From a virus, in IMG/VR virus record IMGVR_UViG_3300010885_030180, positions 39,606 through 103,605 of that record: a stretch of DNA of 64,000 bases; one strand, 5' to 3'. This document shows, in pieces, positions 52,437-61,356 of the stretch (position 1 is the first letter of the stretch; each line of letters opens with the position of its first letter). A program made the position numbers and the translations under genes. The notes under the pieces were generated by a model. It saw only the letters and a program-made list of their open reading frames with translations, ran no database searches and was not told where the DNA came from.

Positions 52437-52890
52437 CGATGTCTTCTCAAGTATAGAACAACTGAGCAAAGATGTTAAAGAAAAATTGCGTCAGAAGGGC
52501 GTAGTAGTACCCACTAAAAGCAAGGATGGATCTATAAACGTAGGACACTTTGCTATTAGAAAAAAGAAAGACGGATTCTACTGTATTGTAGATTTTGAAA
52601 AAGAAATATTAATAGATCAAATAAACTTACCACAAACAGCAGCGGTGATCGCTAACCAATTAGCATTGGGCAAACTGATTGATGACAAGTTATTAGCTGC
52701 TGATAGAGGATACGGACATTCACTGTTTGACGAAGAACTACATGTTAAATTTGCTGAAAAAAGTTTAAAAACTAATTTAATAGATAGAGCCGATATTATG
52801 TTTACTAAATCAAAAATAGCAAGACATAAGAAAGAACAATACAGGCTAACTATTATCAGAGGTTTTGAGAAACTGATAAGAATTGTATAA
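52420..52890 (+). CDS. 156-residue conserved-looking phage protein, unknown function
   Basis: The product (MKLLTNDVFSSIEQLSKDVK, then VGHFAIRKKKDGFYCIVDF, LPQTAAVIANQLALGKLID, IDRADIMFTKSKIARHKKEQ) is soluble and mixed alpha/beta with a basic C-terminus. Its start lies inside the preceding gene, and its stop overlaps a perfect late promoter. I recognise the type as a T4-like phage hypothetical but cannot assign a role. The Lys/Arg-rich surface would suit nucleic-acid binding; this is speculation. Confidence 0.65.
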   Translation: MKLLTNDVFSSIEQLSKDVKEKLRQKGVVVPTKSKDGSINVGHFAIRKKKDGFYCIVDFEKEILIDQINLPQTAAVIANQLALGKLIDDKLLAADRGYGHSLFDEELHVKFAEKSLKTNLIDRADIMFTKSKIARHKKEQYRLTIIRGFEKLIRIV

Positions 52891-52893
52891 ATA
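52886..52893 (+). promoter_or_regulatory. late promoter, perfect TATAAATA
   Basis: It overlaps the stop codon of the 52420 gene and lies 28 bases before the ATG at 52921. Confidence 0.75.
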
Positions 52894-52920
52894 ATACTAT
52901 CAATCTTTCTGGAATTAACT

Positions 52921-54483
52921 ATGAAAACAAGTGACTTTACAACTCAATTAACAAGTGCTAAACTTAACGAAAACATGAACAAAATGTTTGGCGTTCGAGT
53001 TAAATTAGAGAACTATTCTAGAGAGCAACTAGAAGACATGCGTAACAAATTGCGCACCCGTGTTTTCCAACAGGAAGGTACAGCAGGTATTAATGACTTA
53101 CTTACCAACGAAACATATCAAAAAGACAAGGCCATGTTGGACTTGCTTAATACAAGGATTAAAGAAATGCTAGGCGAAAATATCAAACAACTACGTGACA
53201 AAATGACAGAACTTAGCGAAGCTAAGAAATCTAAACCCGACTTCCTAGACATGGATAAAGACGGCAATAAGAAAGAGCCAATGAAGAAGGCAGTTGCCGA
53301 CAAAAAGAAAAATCCTTTTGTCAAAGACAAAAAAGTTTCCGAGGCTTCAACAGATAATGCTTTTACTGCTCATAAAAAACCAGCCGCAGCAACAGATCTA
53401 AAAGTTGGTCAATCAAAGAAAACATCTAGTGGCGGAACAGCTACTAAGACTGCTGGCGGAACAGTTCACAAAGCAGGCTCTAAAGGCTACGGTAACAAGT
53501 GGGATGGTAAGACACAAGACGAACCTGCAAAAGTATCTAAAGCTTCTAAAACTTCTGCAGAGAAGAAAGCAGCTAAAGATAATGATATCAAACTTCCTCC
53601 ACACAAAGGTACGGTAACTCGTCACAGCAGCAATCACGGTGCTGACAGAGATGATGGCACCGGTGATGAAGTTAAAGAAGCACTAAAAGGCAAGCAAGGT
53701 AAACTTGATGCTAACCATAACGGCAAATTAGAAAAGAGTGACTTTGCTGCTTTACGTGCTAAGAAAGTTAAAGAAGAACGCACTGAAGTCAAAGATAAAG
53801 AAGGCAAGGTAACTAGCTGGAAAGACGAAGGCGAATGGAAAAAAGCAGGAGCGAAGAAAGATCCACGTGGCAAGGTTACTAACCTAAGTGACAAGGCTCG
53901 TCGTTCAACTGAAAAGATGAAAGAATCTACAGCAAGAGTTAAACATAATGTTCGCTTTGTTAACGAAAGCCTAGGCTATTTGTTAAGCGAAGACGAAGAA
54001 GGTAAAGCTAAGGCAATTACTAGTGCAGGCGATATGGTCAATGACTTTACATCGTGGATGCAACGTGTTGGTCAATATCAGACTAAGACAATGATTGAAC
54101 TAGCTGATGCTATCAAAGGCGACTTTGGTGCGGCTGAAGCAGAAGCATTTAAGCAAGCAGTTGGTCCAGCATTGAGTGCTACCTTAGAAATGTTAACACA
54201 GCAACGCGAAGCAGTAAGCAGTGCGGTTGCAACATTAGCAGGTGAAGCAGTTCCAGAAGAACCAATGGGAATGGAGCCAGAGATTGGACCGGGCACTCCG
54301 GATATGGACCCAGGTATGGACCTTAGCGCACCCGATGACATGAATCCAGATATGGGTAGTGACGAATTTGGTGCTAGCGATGCAGCAGCAGGAATGGGCA
54401 CTACCGGTCGTGAAATGCGTGAAAGCAAGTTTGCAAGCAAATTAGCTGAATCACATAACATCATGAACTCATTGTCTAAATAA
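52921..54483 (+). CDS. highly charged scaffold/internal-protein-like protein with EF-hand-like loop
   Basis: This 520-residue protein has three parts. Residues 1-~100 form a helical domain (REQLEDMRNKLRTRVFQQEG). Residues ~105-335 are very Lys/Asp/Glu-rich and probably disordered. They include two Ca-binding-like loops: LDMDKDGNKKE near residue 119, and LDANHNGKLEKSDF near residue 262, which matches the D-x-N-x-N-G-x-L-x-x-x-D pattern of EF-hands. A C-terminal Ala-rich helical region with a Met/Pro/Asp-rich stretch follows. L-N-E near residue 17 could be a prohead protease site. The composition fits a head core, scaffold or internal protein. Expression is late, from a perfect TATAAATA. Confidence 0.6.
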   Translation: MKTSDFTTQLTSAKLNENMNKMFGVRVKLENYSREQLEDMRNKLRTRVFQQEGTAGINDLLTNETYQKDKAMLDLLNTRIKEMLGENIKQLRDKMTELSEAKKSKPDFLDMDKDGNKKEPMKKAVADKKKNPFVKDKKVSEASTDNAFTAHKKPAAATDLKVGQSKKTSSGGTATKTAGGTVHKAGSKGYGNKWDGKTQDEPAKVSKASKTSAEKKAAKDNDIKLPPHKGTVTRHSSNHGADRDDGTGDEVKEALKGKQGKLDANHNGKLEKSDFAALRAKKVKEERTEVKDKEGKVTSWKDEGEWKKAGAKKDPRGKVTNLSDKARRSTEKMKESTARVKHNVRFVNESLGYLLSEDEEGKAKAITSAGDMVNDFTSWMQRVGQYQTKTMIELADAIKGDFGAAEAEAFKQAVGPALSATLEMLTQQREAVSSAVATLAGEAVPEEPMGMEPEIGPGTPDMDPGMDLSAPDDMNPDMGSDEFGASDAAAGMGTTGREMRESKFASKLAESHNIMNSLSK

Positions 54484-54830
54484 TGAGATTATTTGAAGTA
54501 GATTTAGGATCAGCTAGAGATGTTCTAGCTGTATTGCAGGGACAGGCAAATAAAATGGGTAATCCATCTACTTTGCCGTTTCCAGCAGTAATGAACATCT
54601 TGAATCAATTTGATTTGGGCATAAGCACACCCGACGGATTAATAGCATTAAAAAACGCTGTTGATCCAGCAGGCGATGTTATTGCTGATGTATTAGATGA
54701 TGGTACTGTATTACTAAAGACTAATGCACAAAACCCAAACCAAGATAAAGCACAACAACCCGCTAGTGGAAGTTCAGGTCTAGATGCTATGGCATCTAGA
54801 AATGCTAAGAAATTAAAACCAGATCTTTGA
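54483..54830 (+). CDS. 115-residue protein, unknown function
   Basis: It starts at an ATG overlapping the previous stop (TAATG), so it is probably coupled to the charged scaffold-like gene. The product (MRLFEVDLGSARDVLAVLQG, then LPFPAVMNILNQFDLGISTP, VIADVLDDGTVLLKT) is a small globular domain with a polar, flexible C-terminus. No catalytic or membrane features are seen. The role is likely shared with its upstream neighbour. Confidence 0.65.
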   Translation: MRLFEVDLGSARDVLAVLQGQANKMGNPSTLPFPAVMNILNQFDLGISTPDGLIALKNAVDPAGDVIADVLDDGTVLLKTNAQNPNQDKAQQPASGSSGLDAMASRNAKKLKPDL

Positions 54831-54855
54831 CCTATAGAGTATATGGTGTTATAAT
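54827..54855 (+). promoter_or_regulatory. sigma70-type promoter with almost no leader
   Basis: TTGACC (54827-54832), a 17-base spacer and TATAAT (54850-54855) overlap the end of the previous gene. The ATG at 54865 is only 9 bases past the -10 box, and there is no Shine-Dalgarno. Confidence 0.7.
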
Positions 54856-54864
54856 TAACACTAT

Positions 54865-55566
54865 ATGACAACACTCTATTCCCCTCCTCCGTTCATTGAA
54901 CGATTCCAATACAAAAATTGCCAACAGGTAAACGACCCGATAACCCGTAAACGTGTTTATCAAACACCCGATGGTGAACGCCTTCCTAGTGTAACAACTA
55001 TTTTAGGCGCTACTAAGGATATGACCCACTTAATTGAATGGCGTAAACGTATCGGAGAAGATAAAGCACAACAAATTACTACAGAAGCAGCCGGAGTTGG
55101 TACAGCAATGCATGCCAATTTAGAACGTTTCTTAATCGGTGAACAACGTCAACCTGGTAATAATCCAGTACACGTACAGGCTAATAAAATGGCTGATGTT
55201 ATTATTGAAAACGGTCTAAGTAAAATGAATGAAGTATGGGCTATGGAACAAAGTCTATATTGTCCTGGGCTATTTTCTGGTACTACCGACTTGGTAGGTG
55301 TATACGACGGTCAGCCTGCAATTTGTGATCATAAACAAACAAACAAACCCAAGAAAGCTGAATGGGTAGAGGACTATTATCTACAGCTAGTTGCCTATGC
55401 AACTGCACATAACGAAGTTTATGGTACAGATATTAAACGTGGTGTTATTTTTATGTGTAGTAGGGACTTCCAATATCAGCAATTTGACCTACTTCCAGAA
55501 AATTTTAACAAATATCAAGACATGTGGTTCAACAAAGTTGAAGAATACTACGCCCTAGTTAAGTAG
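54865..55566 (+). CDS. PD-(D/E)xK exonuclease (MGME1/RecB/Cas4-like)
   Basis: The 233-residue protein has the motifs of the PD-(D/E)xK exonuclease superfamily. LPSVTTILGATKD and a GTAMHANLERFL helix come first. GTTDLVGVY supplies the first acidic residue, CDHKQTNK the D155-x-K157 pair, and YYLQLVAYATA the Q-x-x-x-Y helix. It resembles mitochondrial MGME1 and phage/Cas4-like RecB nucleases that process DNA ends. Likely roles are DNA recombination, replication-end processing or host DNA degradation. Its promoter is sigma70-like, suggesting early or middle expression, which fits DNA metabolism better than virion assembly. Confidence 0.85.
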   Translation: MTTLYSPPPFIERFQYKNCQQVNDPITRKRVYQTPDGERLPSVTTILGATKDMTHLIEWRKRIGEDKAQQITTEAAGVGTAMHANLERFLIGEQRQPGNNPVHVQANKMADVIIENGLSKMNEVWAMEQSLYCPGLFSGTTDLVGVYDGQPAICDHKQTNKPKKAEWVEDYYLQLVAYATAHNEVYGTDIKRGVIFMCSRDFQYQQFDLLPENFNKYQDMWFNKVEEYYALVK

Positions 55567-55575
55567 CACAGTAAG

Positions 55576-55582
55576 ATAAATA
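55576..55582 (+). promoter_or_regulatory. late promoter (GATAAATAT)
   Basis: ATAAATA sits 21 bases before the tailspike ATG, with AGGGGA as ribosome binding site in between. Confidence 0.65.
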
Positions 55583-55603
55583 TCTCATAGAGGGGATATT
55601 TAC

Positions 55604-57286
55604 ATGGCAGTCGTTTCAATTTCACGGATACAAGTCCGAAGAGGACAAGAAAACCAAACAGGTGTGCCTGTATTAGCGGGCGGCGAATTTGGTTGGGCAG
55701 CAGATACTGAAAATTTGTACATCGGTCTACGTAGAGAAGACGGTGGATCTAGAGACGATAATGTTAGAATTCTAACAGAAAACGATCTAGTAAACTTTTT
55801 CAGCAATCTACCAGAACCCTCTGATTCTGTCAGTTATACATATCGCAGTGAAACTGATGATGGCATAACAGATGGTATTACTGCGTTAACAGTTGGCGGA
55901 CAACCATATCAACGATTACTACGTAAAAAATCTGATGATTTTGTTAGTATTGCAGACTTTGGAGTTGTTGGCGTAGGAAACGAAACTACTAAGATACAAA
56001 AAGCTATTGATAATCTATTTTTAGATCCTTTAAAAACTAATAGCAAATACGGAGAATATTCTGCTAAGATTTTATATCTCCCAGCAGGCATATATAATAT
56101 TGATACTGCAATTTTTGTTCCTGCCTACACTACTATCGTAGGTGAAGGTATTGGTAAAACTATTATTAATCTTATATCTGATGCCGCTCATGCATTTCAA
56201 ACAGTAGGATCAGACCAAGCAACTGAAGGACGAACAACTTTTGAAGCTGGAATTAGTTCAGGTATTACACAACCTAACTATCTACACTTAGAAGGAATGA
56301 CTATTCAATACGATAGCGTAGAAACTAATGTAGAAAATGGTTATAGTTTGATCAGTATTGATTGCTCTGAAAATGCATTAATTAAACGTGTTAAATTCAT
56401 CGGACATCATTTACCAGCAGATGGTGTTAATATAGATTATTCAGGTATTGATATACGCGGCAACGGTGCATTACAAGTATCATCTGAAAATGTATTAATT
56501 GACAATTGTACATTTGAAGGATTATACAGCGGAGTTAAATCAAACTACGATATTGTAAATCCTATTGTACAAAATTCTAAATTCTATAATTCAGTACGTG
56601 GCATTTCATTCAATGATACCAAAGATGTAACTGCTACATATGGCCCTAGATATGGTCGTATATTAAATAACAGATTTGAAAATATTGAGAGAGAAGCAAT
56701 TTATGTTGGCGAGTCTGATGTTGGTACATATCACATTAGTATGAATAACCAATTTTATAATGTTGGTAATAACGGTATAGATGAAGAGAATTCCGCTTAT
56801 CCTATCATAACATATCTATCTGATGGCAATATAACTGTTAACGATTACTTTGATAGACAAGATTGGCAAACTCAAAATACTACAGTAGGTACATATAACC
56901 CTTTAGTAAATGGTGTTGCTGCATTAGATAGCGTAAGTGTTAATAGAAAAACTCTTGTAAACGGAGTATATACAACTATTTTAAAACTTCCTATTATAAC
57001 AACTGAAGCACAACAGTTAGTAATTAAATATCATATGTTTGAAGAAGATCAGCTGAATCCAGGTGCATATACTGTTGATAGGATGGGAACATTTAAACTA
57101 CATCTTCAACCGGGTGCTGAACCCACTAATACAAATGTAACTGATGAATACTCCTACGGTGCAGGAGAAGGAGACACTGAATGGTTAGTAGTTACTAATT
57201 CAGCACAAGGGTATTATGAGTTGCAATTAAAATATACCGGACTAACCGATATAACATTTACTTTCCAAACTTCACTGATGCTGTAA
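55604..57286 (+). CDS. pectate-lyase-fold tailspike
   Basis: The 560-residue protein has the adaptor-like N-terminus seen in gene 9125 (VSISRIQVRRGQENQTGVPV, then GGEFGWAADTENLYIG). A right-handed beta-helix begins near residue 110 (VSIADFGVVGVGNETTKIQKAIDN, a classic Pectate_lyase_3 entry). Helix turns continue (GIYNIDTAIFVPAYTTIVGEGIG, LENVLIDNCTFEG-like rungs, GRILNNRFENIEREAIYVGE), and a small C-terminal beta domain closes it. Such tailspikes bind and often cleave surface polysaccharide. Catalytic residues cannot be identified by eye. It has its own late promoter and strong ribosome binding site, and lies away from the main fibre cluster. Confidence 0.8.
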   Translation: MAVVSISRIQVRRGQENQTGVPVLAGGEFGWAADTENLYIGLRREDGGSRDDNVRILTENDLVNFFSNLPEPSDSVSYTYRSETDDGITDGITALTVGGQPYQRLLRKKSDDFVSIADFGVVGVGNETTKIQKAIDNLFLDPLKTNSKYGEYSAKILYLPAGIYNIDTAIFVPAYTTIVGEGIGKTIINLISDAAHAFQTVGSDQATEGRTTFEAGISSGITQPNYLHLEGMTIQYDSVETNVENGYSLISIDCSENALIKRVKFIGHHLPADGVNIDYSGIDIRGNGALQVSSENVLIDNCTFEGLYSGVKSNYDIVNPIVQNSKFYNSVRGISFNDTKDVTATYGPRYGRILNNRFENIEREAIYVGESDVGTYHISMNNQFYNVGNNGIDEENSAYPIITYLSDGNITVNDYFDRQDWQTQNTTVGTYNPLVNGVAALDSVSVNRKTLVNGVYTTILKLPIITTEAQQLVIKYHMFEEDQLNPGAYTVDRMGTFKLHLQPGAEPTNTNVTDEYSYGAGEGDTEWLVVTNSAQGYYELQLKYTGLTDITFTFQTSLML

Positions 57287-57290
57287 AATT

Positions 57291-57725
57291 ATGTTTAACC
57301 TATCTGTAGAAGAGAGACTAACAGAATGGATTGAGCACAGGAGAGCAGTAGATCAAAATACAGACCCATTACAATTAGTATGGGATTTTTGGCAAGCTGC
57401 TCCGTTCATTCCACATAATAGGAATATAGATCCTTACCATCAAAAAAGCTGGCCAAGCCCGTGGCAGATTATCGAAACCAACAAATACGACGATTTTACT
57501 AAAGCCCTAATGATTTGTTGGACTTTGAAATTGACAAAAAAATATCAAGATAGTAAGATAGAACTTAGAACATTAGTTGACTTTAATAAAACTAAAGAGT
57601 ACAATATAATATGTATCAATAATTCTTGGGTGCTAAATTACAGCGACGATGGACCTATTCCCATTAGTAATTTAATTGACGAATTTAAAGTTGAAAATAT
57701 AATAGAGATTAAGGGTCCTAGGTAA
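57291..57725 (+). CDS. 144-residue conserved-looking phage protein, unknown function
   Basis: The product (MFNLSVEERLTEWIEHRRAV, then FWQAAPFIPHNRNIDPYHQK, SWPSPWQIIETNKYDDFTKA) is soluble and Trp-rich. I recall related proteins in T4-like marine phages near structural genes, without an assigned role. It follows the tailspike by 4 bases, so it may be a chaperone or assembly partner for it. This is inferred from position only. Confidence 0.65.
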   Translation: MFNLSVEERLTEWIEHRRAVDQNTDPLQLVWDFWQAAPFIPHNRNIDPYHQKSWPSPWQIIETNKYDDFTKALMICWTLKLTKKYQDSKIELRTLVDFNKTKEYNIICINNSWVLNYSDDGPIPISNLIDEFKVENIIEIKGPR

Positions 57726-57756
57726 ATATCACCTAAGACATAAAAAGGTAAAAATA

Positions 57757-60084
57757 ATGATCACAGTAGTTAAGCGTAGTGGAAATCGGGTAACCATGGA
57801 TATTGAAAAGATACAACGTCAGGTAGCTTATTCATGTAAAGGAATTGATAATGTAAGTCCTAGCATGATTGAAATAAAAGCCCAGATTGAACTACATGAT
57901 GGAATGACTACTAAAACTATCGACGAGCTATTATTAAAGGCCATGGTAGATCTTATTGATGAATCTGAGAACCCAGAAATTAATAATGTAAACTATCAAT
58001 ATGTAGCAGGTCGTCAACGTGTTAGTATGTTGCGTAAAGAAGTATATGGACAATATGAGCCTCCTTCTCTTTATAGTATTGTTAAGAAAAATATCAAAGC
58101 TGGAATGTATACTAATGAATTGCTAGATTGGTACACCGAAGATGAATGGAATATTATTGATTTGTTTATTGAACACAGTAAGGACGAAGAATATACCTAT
58201 GCAGCAATTGCACAACTATGTGAAAAATATCTAGTACAGAATCGTGCTAACGGAGAAATTTTTGAAACACCTCAAGTTCGATATGCTGTCGCCGCTGCTA
58301 CAGCATTCCACAAAGAACCAAAAGAAACAAGATTAAAATGGGTTAAGGAATATTATGAATGTGCAAGTGCAGGACATTTTACATTGGCTACACCAGTTCT
58401 GGCTGGACTTGGAACAACCACTAAGCAGTTTAGCTCTTGTGTATTGATAAGCTCAGATGACACTTTAGACAGTATCTTTGCTAGCGGCGAAATGATGGCC
58501 AAATATGCTTCAAAACGAGCCGGAATTGGACTGGAAATTGGCAGAATCAGACCGTTAGGTGCCCCAATTCGCAATGGTGAGATCAAGCATACTGGAATGA
58601 TACCTTTTCTGAAAAAGTGGTTTGCAGACCTTCGTAGCTGTAGTCAGGGTGGAATTCGTAATGCAAGTTGCACAGTCACATTCCCTATTTGGCATTACCA
58701 ATTTGAGGATTTGATTGTACTTAAAAACAATCAAGGAACTGACGAAGTGCGTGTGCGTCAAATGGATTACAGTGTAGTAGTCAATAAGATGTTTTGGAAT
58801 CGTTACAAGCGTGGCGAAACAATGAGCCTGTTTGATCCACACGATGTTCCGGACCTGTACGAAGCTTACTATCGCAACAGTGAAGAATTTGAACAACTAT
58901 ATTTAAATTATGAGAAGCATCCGACAATTAAAAAGAAAATCGTATCAGCAGATGAGATATTCAAAAATGGCATTCTTAAAGAGCGTACTGATACGGGGCG
59001 CATATATCTTGTCAATATCGATAACGTCATCAATCAAGGTCCGTTTGATACTACACTTGATCCCATTTATCAATCAAACCTATGCCAAGAGATACTTCTA
59101 CCCACAAAACCTTTCCAGAGAATTGAAGATCCAGAGGGACGCATCGCTCTTTGCACTCTTGGGTCAATAAACTGGGGTGCTTTCCGTAACCCACAAGAGA
59201 TGCGCAAGGCTTGTCGTGTGTTGGTTCGTAGTTTGAGTAATTTACTAGGCTATCAGGATTTCCTAAGCATACAGAGCAAACTTGCTAATGATGAATTTGA
59301 ACCACTAGGTGTGGGCATTACTAACTTGGCCTACTGGCATGCACGACGCTCATACAAATATGGCACTCCAGAAGCACTTGCAGAAGTCAAGCGTTGGATG
59401 GAACATCAAGCATTTTACCTAACTGAAACAAGTGTCGAGCTTGCCCAAGAGCGTGGGCCATGCGGGCGTAGCCAGTACACGTATTACGGTAAGGGTGTGT
59501 TTCCTTGGGAACGCAGAGCAGCAGGCAGCAATGAACTAACTGACTTTACACCTAGCCTAGACTGGGAACCATTGCGAGCACGTATGATCAAGTACGGTAT
59601 TCGTAATGCTACATTGATGGCGATTGCTCCAGTTGAAAGTTCTAGTGTTGTTCTTAACAGCACCAACGGTATTGAGATGCCTATGGAACTTATTAGCGTT
59701 AAGGAATCTAAAGCAGGATCGTTTGTGCAGGTAGTACCAGAGTACAAACGCTTTAAGAATCGTTATCAAATGATGTGGGATCAAAAGGATTGTGTTGAAT
59801 ACTTAAAGACAGCCGCTGTACTTGCAGTGTATGTTGATCAAAGTATTAGTACCAATACATTCTATAGTCCCAAGCATTTTAAAGATGGAAAAGTACCCGG
59901 GACACTAATTGCTAAGAATTTAATGTTAGCATATAAGTGGGGTTTGAAATCAATTTATTACAGTCTCATAGACAAAGTGGGTAGTAAGAGTGTATTAAAC
60001 ACTCAAAGTGATAGATTAGTAGCAGCACAACCTGTTACAATATATGAAGAAGATGATGAAGATTGTTTAGCCTGCAAACTCTAA
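57757..60084 (+). CDS. nrdA: class Ia ribonucleotide reductase large (alpha) subunit
   Basis: The 775-residue enzyme reduces ribonucleotides to deoxyribonucleotides for phage DNA synthesis. An N-terminal ATP-cone (VVKRSGNRVTMDIEKIQRQV onward) indicates allosteric activity control. Catalytic features match E. coli NrdA: C228 in FSSCVLISS, N441/C443/E445 in SNLCQEILLPTKPF, C466 in ALCTLGSINWG, the radical-path pair Y734-Y735 in KSIYYSLID, and a C-terminal redox C-x-x-C (C770/C773). Length is standard. It is followed 6 bases later by nrdB and then glutaredoxin, a complete reductase unit. A weak GTAAATAT element and AAAAGG leader precede the ATG. Confidence 0.95.
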   Translation: MITVVKRSGNRVTMDIEKIQRQVAYSCKGIDNVSPSMIEIKAQIELHDGMTTKTIDELLLKAMVDLIDESENPEINNVNYQYVAGRQRVSMLRKEVYGQYEPPSLYSIVKKNIKAGMYTNELLDWYTEDEWNIIDLFIEHSKDEEYTYAAIAQLCEKYLVQNRANGEIFETPQVRYAVAAATAFHKEPKETRLKWVKEYYECASAGHFTLATPVLAGLGTTTKQFSSCVLISSDDTLDSIFASGEMMAKYASKRAGIGLEIGRIRPLGAPIRNGEIKHTGMIPFLKKWFADLRSCSQGGIRNASCTVTFPIWHYQFEDLIVLKNNQGTDEVRVRQMDYSVVVNKMFWNRYKRGETMSLFDPHDVPDLYEAYYRNSEEFEQLYLNYEKHPTIKKKIVSADEIFKNGILKERTDTGRIYLVNIDNVINQGPFDTTLDPIYQSNLCQEILLPTKPFQRIEDPEGRIALCTLGSINWGAFRNPQEMRKACRVLVRSLSNLLGYQDFLSIQSKLANDEFEPLGVGITNLAYWHARRSYKYGTPEALAEVKRWMEHQAFYLTETSVELAQERGPCGRSQYTYYGKGVFPWERRAAGSNELTDFTPSLDWEPLRARMIKYGIRNATLMAIAPVESSSVVLNSTNGIEMPMELISVKESKAGSFVQVVPEYKRFKNRYQMMWDQKDCVEYLKTAAVLAVYVDQSISTNTFYSPKHFKDGKVPGTLIAKNLMLAYKWGLKSIYYSLIDKVGSKSVLNTQSDRLVAAQPVTIYEEDDEDCLACKL

Positions 60085-60090
60085 AATATT

Positions 60091-61191
60091 ATGTCAATAG
60101 AACAATACAATTTAACAAAACCAACAAACTATCTTAAGCGTATGATGTTTCTGGATCCTGCTGGGCCAGTTACAGTACAACGGTTTGAAGAAGTGAAATA
60201 TAACAAACTACAGAAGTACGAAGAATTAGCCCGTGGGTTCTTTTGGGTTCCGGAAGAAATTAGTCTTACCAAAGACAAAATGGATCACAAAGAATCCAGC
60301 GATGCAGTTAAACATATCTTTACTAGCAATCTACTTAGACAAACAGCACTAGACAGTATTCAAGGCAGAGCACCATTCCAAATTTTTGGACCGGTGTGCA
60401 GTCTGCCTGAACTAGAAGCATTGTTAATGATATGGTCGATGTTTGAAACAAATTTACACAGCAAATCATATAGTCACATTATCAGAAATATCTACAGCGT
60501 GCCTAAAGACGAATTCAACAAGATTCACGATACCAAAGAAATTGTTGAAATGGCTGCGAACATTGGACGTCATTATGAACATCTACACTTACTTAACTGC
60601 CGTAAAGAACTGGGTGAGGAAATTGATCTCCATACTCACAAGCGAGCAATTTGGATGGCATTACATGCAAGTTATGCACTCGAGGCATTGCGATTCATGG
60701 TCTCATTTGCCACTTCGCTCGCAATGGTCGAAAACAAAATCTACATCGGCAACGGAAACATTATCAGCCTTATCCTCCAAGACGAACTCCTCCACACAGA
60801 ATGGACCGCTTGGTTGATTAACAATGTAACCAAGGATGATCCAGACTTTATTGCTCTTGATGCAGAATGTGCAGACGAAGTATACGCTATGTATATGGAA
60901 GTTATCAATGAGGAAAAAGCCTGGGCAGATTACCTGTTTAAGAAAGGTCCAGTCATTGGACTTAATGCAAACATTCTAAAAGACTTCGTTGACTTTACTG
61001 CATTCAATCGTTTGAAAGATATCGGTATCAAGTACGAAGAAGAGCATCCAAGAGCAAGTCCTATTCCTTGGTTTAACAAACACGTTAACATCGGCAAGAA
61101 ACAAAGTGCTTTGCAGGAAACTGAAAGTACAAATTATGTTGTAGGCGTTATGAGCGATAGCGTCACACACGACGAGTTGCCAGATCTATAA
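60091..61191 (+). CDS. nrdB: class Ia ribonucleotide reductase small (beta) subunit
   Basis: The 366-residue di-iron subunit generates the tyrosyl radical for NrdA. Expected ligands are visible: D88 (ALDSIQGR), E119 and H123 (FETNLHSKSY), E198 (ALEALRF), E232 and H235 (QDELLH). Y127 is the likely radical tyrosine. The C-terminal tail STNYVVGVMSDSVTHDELPDL-type ending matches the NrdA-docking tail. One oddity: E119 and H123 are four residues apart, where E. coli and mouse R2 have three (E-x-x-H), while H-to-Y spacing is conserved. It has a poor ribosome binding site and is probably coupled to nrdA. Its stop overlaps the next ATG. Confidence 0.95.
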   Translation: MSIEQYNLTKPTNYLKRMMFLDPAGPVTVQRFEEVKYNKLQKYEELARGFFWVPEEISLTKDKMDHKESSDAVKHIFTSNLLRQTALDSIQGRAPFQIFGPVCSLPELEALLMIWSMFETNLHSKSYSHIIRNIYSVPKDEFNKIHDTKEIVEMAANIGRHYEHLHLLNCRKELGEEIDLHTHKRAIWMALHASYALEALRFMVSFATSLAMVENKIYIGNGNIISLILQDELLHTEWTAWLINNVTKDDPDFIALDAECADEVYAMYMEVINEEKAWADYLFKKGPVIGLNANILKDFVDFTAFNRLKDIGIKYEEEHPRASPIPWFNKHVNIGKKQSALQETESTNYVVGVMSDSVTHDELPDL

Positions 61192-61355
61192 TGTCTACCG
61201 ACGCTGATAAAATTACAAAACTTGAACAACAAGTTGCGCAATTGATTAAACAGAATCAAGAATTGAATCAGCGTGTTCAATTTTTAGAAAGAGAAAATAG
61301 TCGCAGACGAGGTGAGACCTCACAGATTGCGGCAGCAGTTAATAGAAGAGGGTAA
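61191..61355 (+). CDS. 54-residue coiled-coil peptide
   Basis: An ATG overlaps the nrdB stop (TAATG) and opens a 54-residue frame: MSTDADKITKLEQQVAQLIK, a continuing Gln/Leu heptad pattern to about residue 36, then a basic SRRRGETS tail. It ends one base before the glutaredoxin ATG. The tight packing supports it as a real gene. It probably forms a short parallel coiled coil; its partner is unknown. Confidence 0.65.
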   Translation: MSTDADKITKLEQQVAQLIKQNQELNQRVQFLERENSRRRGETSQIAAAVNRRG

Positions 61356-61356
61356 A

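Noticed and set aside
58555-58896. Minus-strand frames inside nrdA (also 59484-59784)
   Set aside because: Fully antisense to a well-conserved enzyme with all catalytic motifs; no promoter or ribosome binding site for the minus strand.
61312-61356. GTG at 61312 as the glutaredoxin start
   Set aside because: It would add an Arg-rich extension not typical of glutaredoxins and overlap the coiled-coil gene; ATG 61357 has GAGGG upstream and gives normal length.
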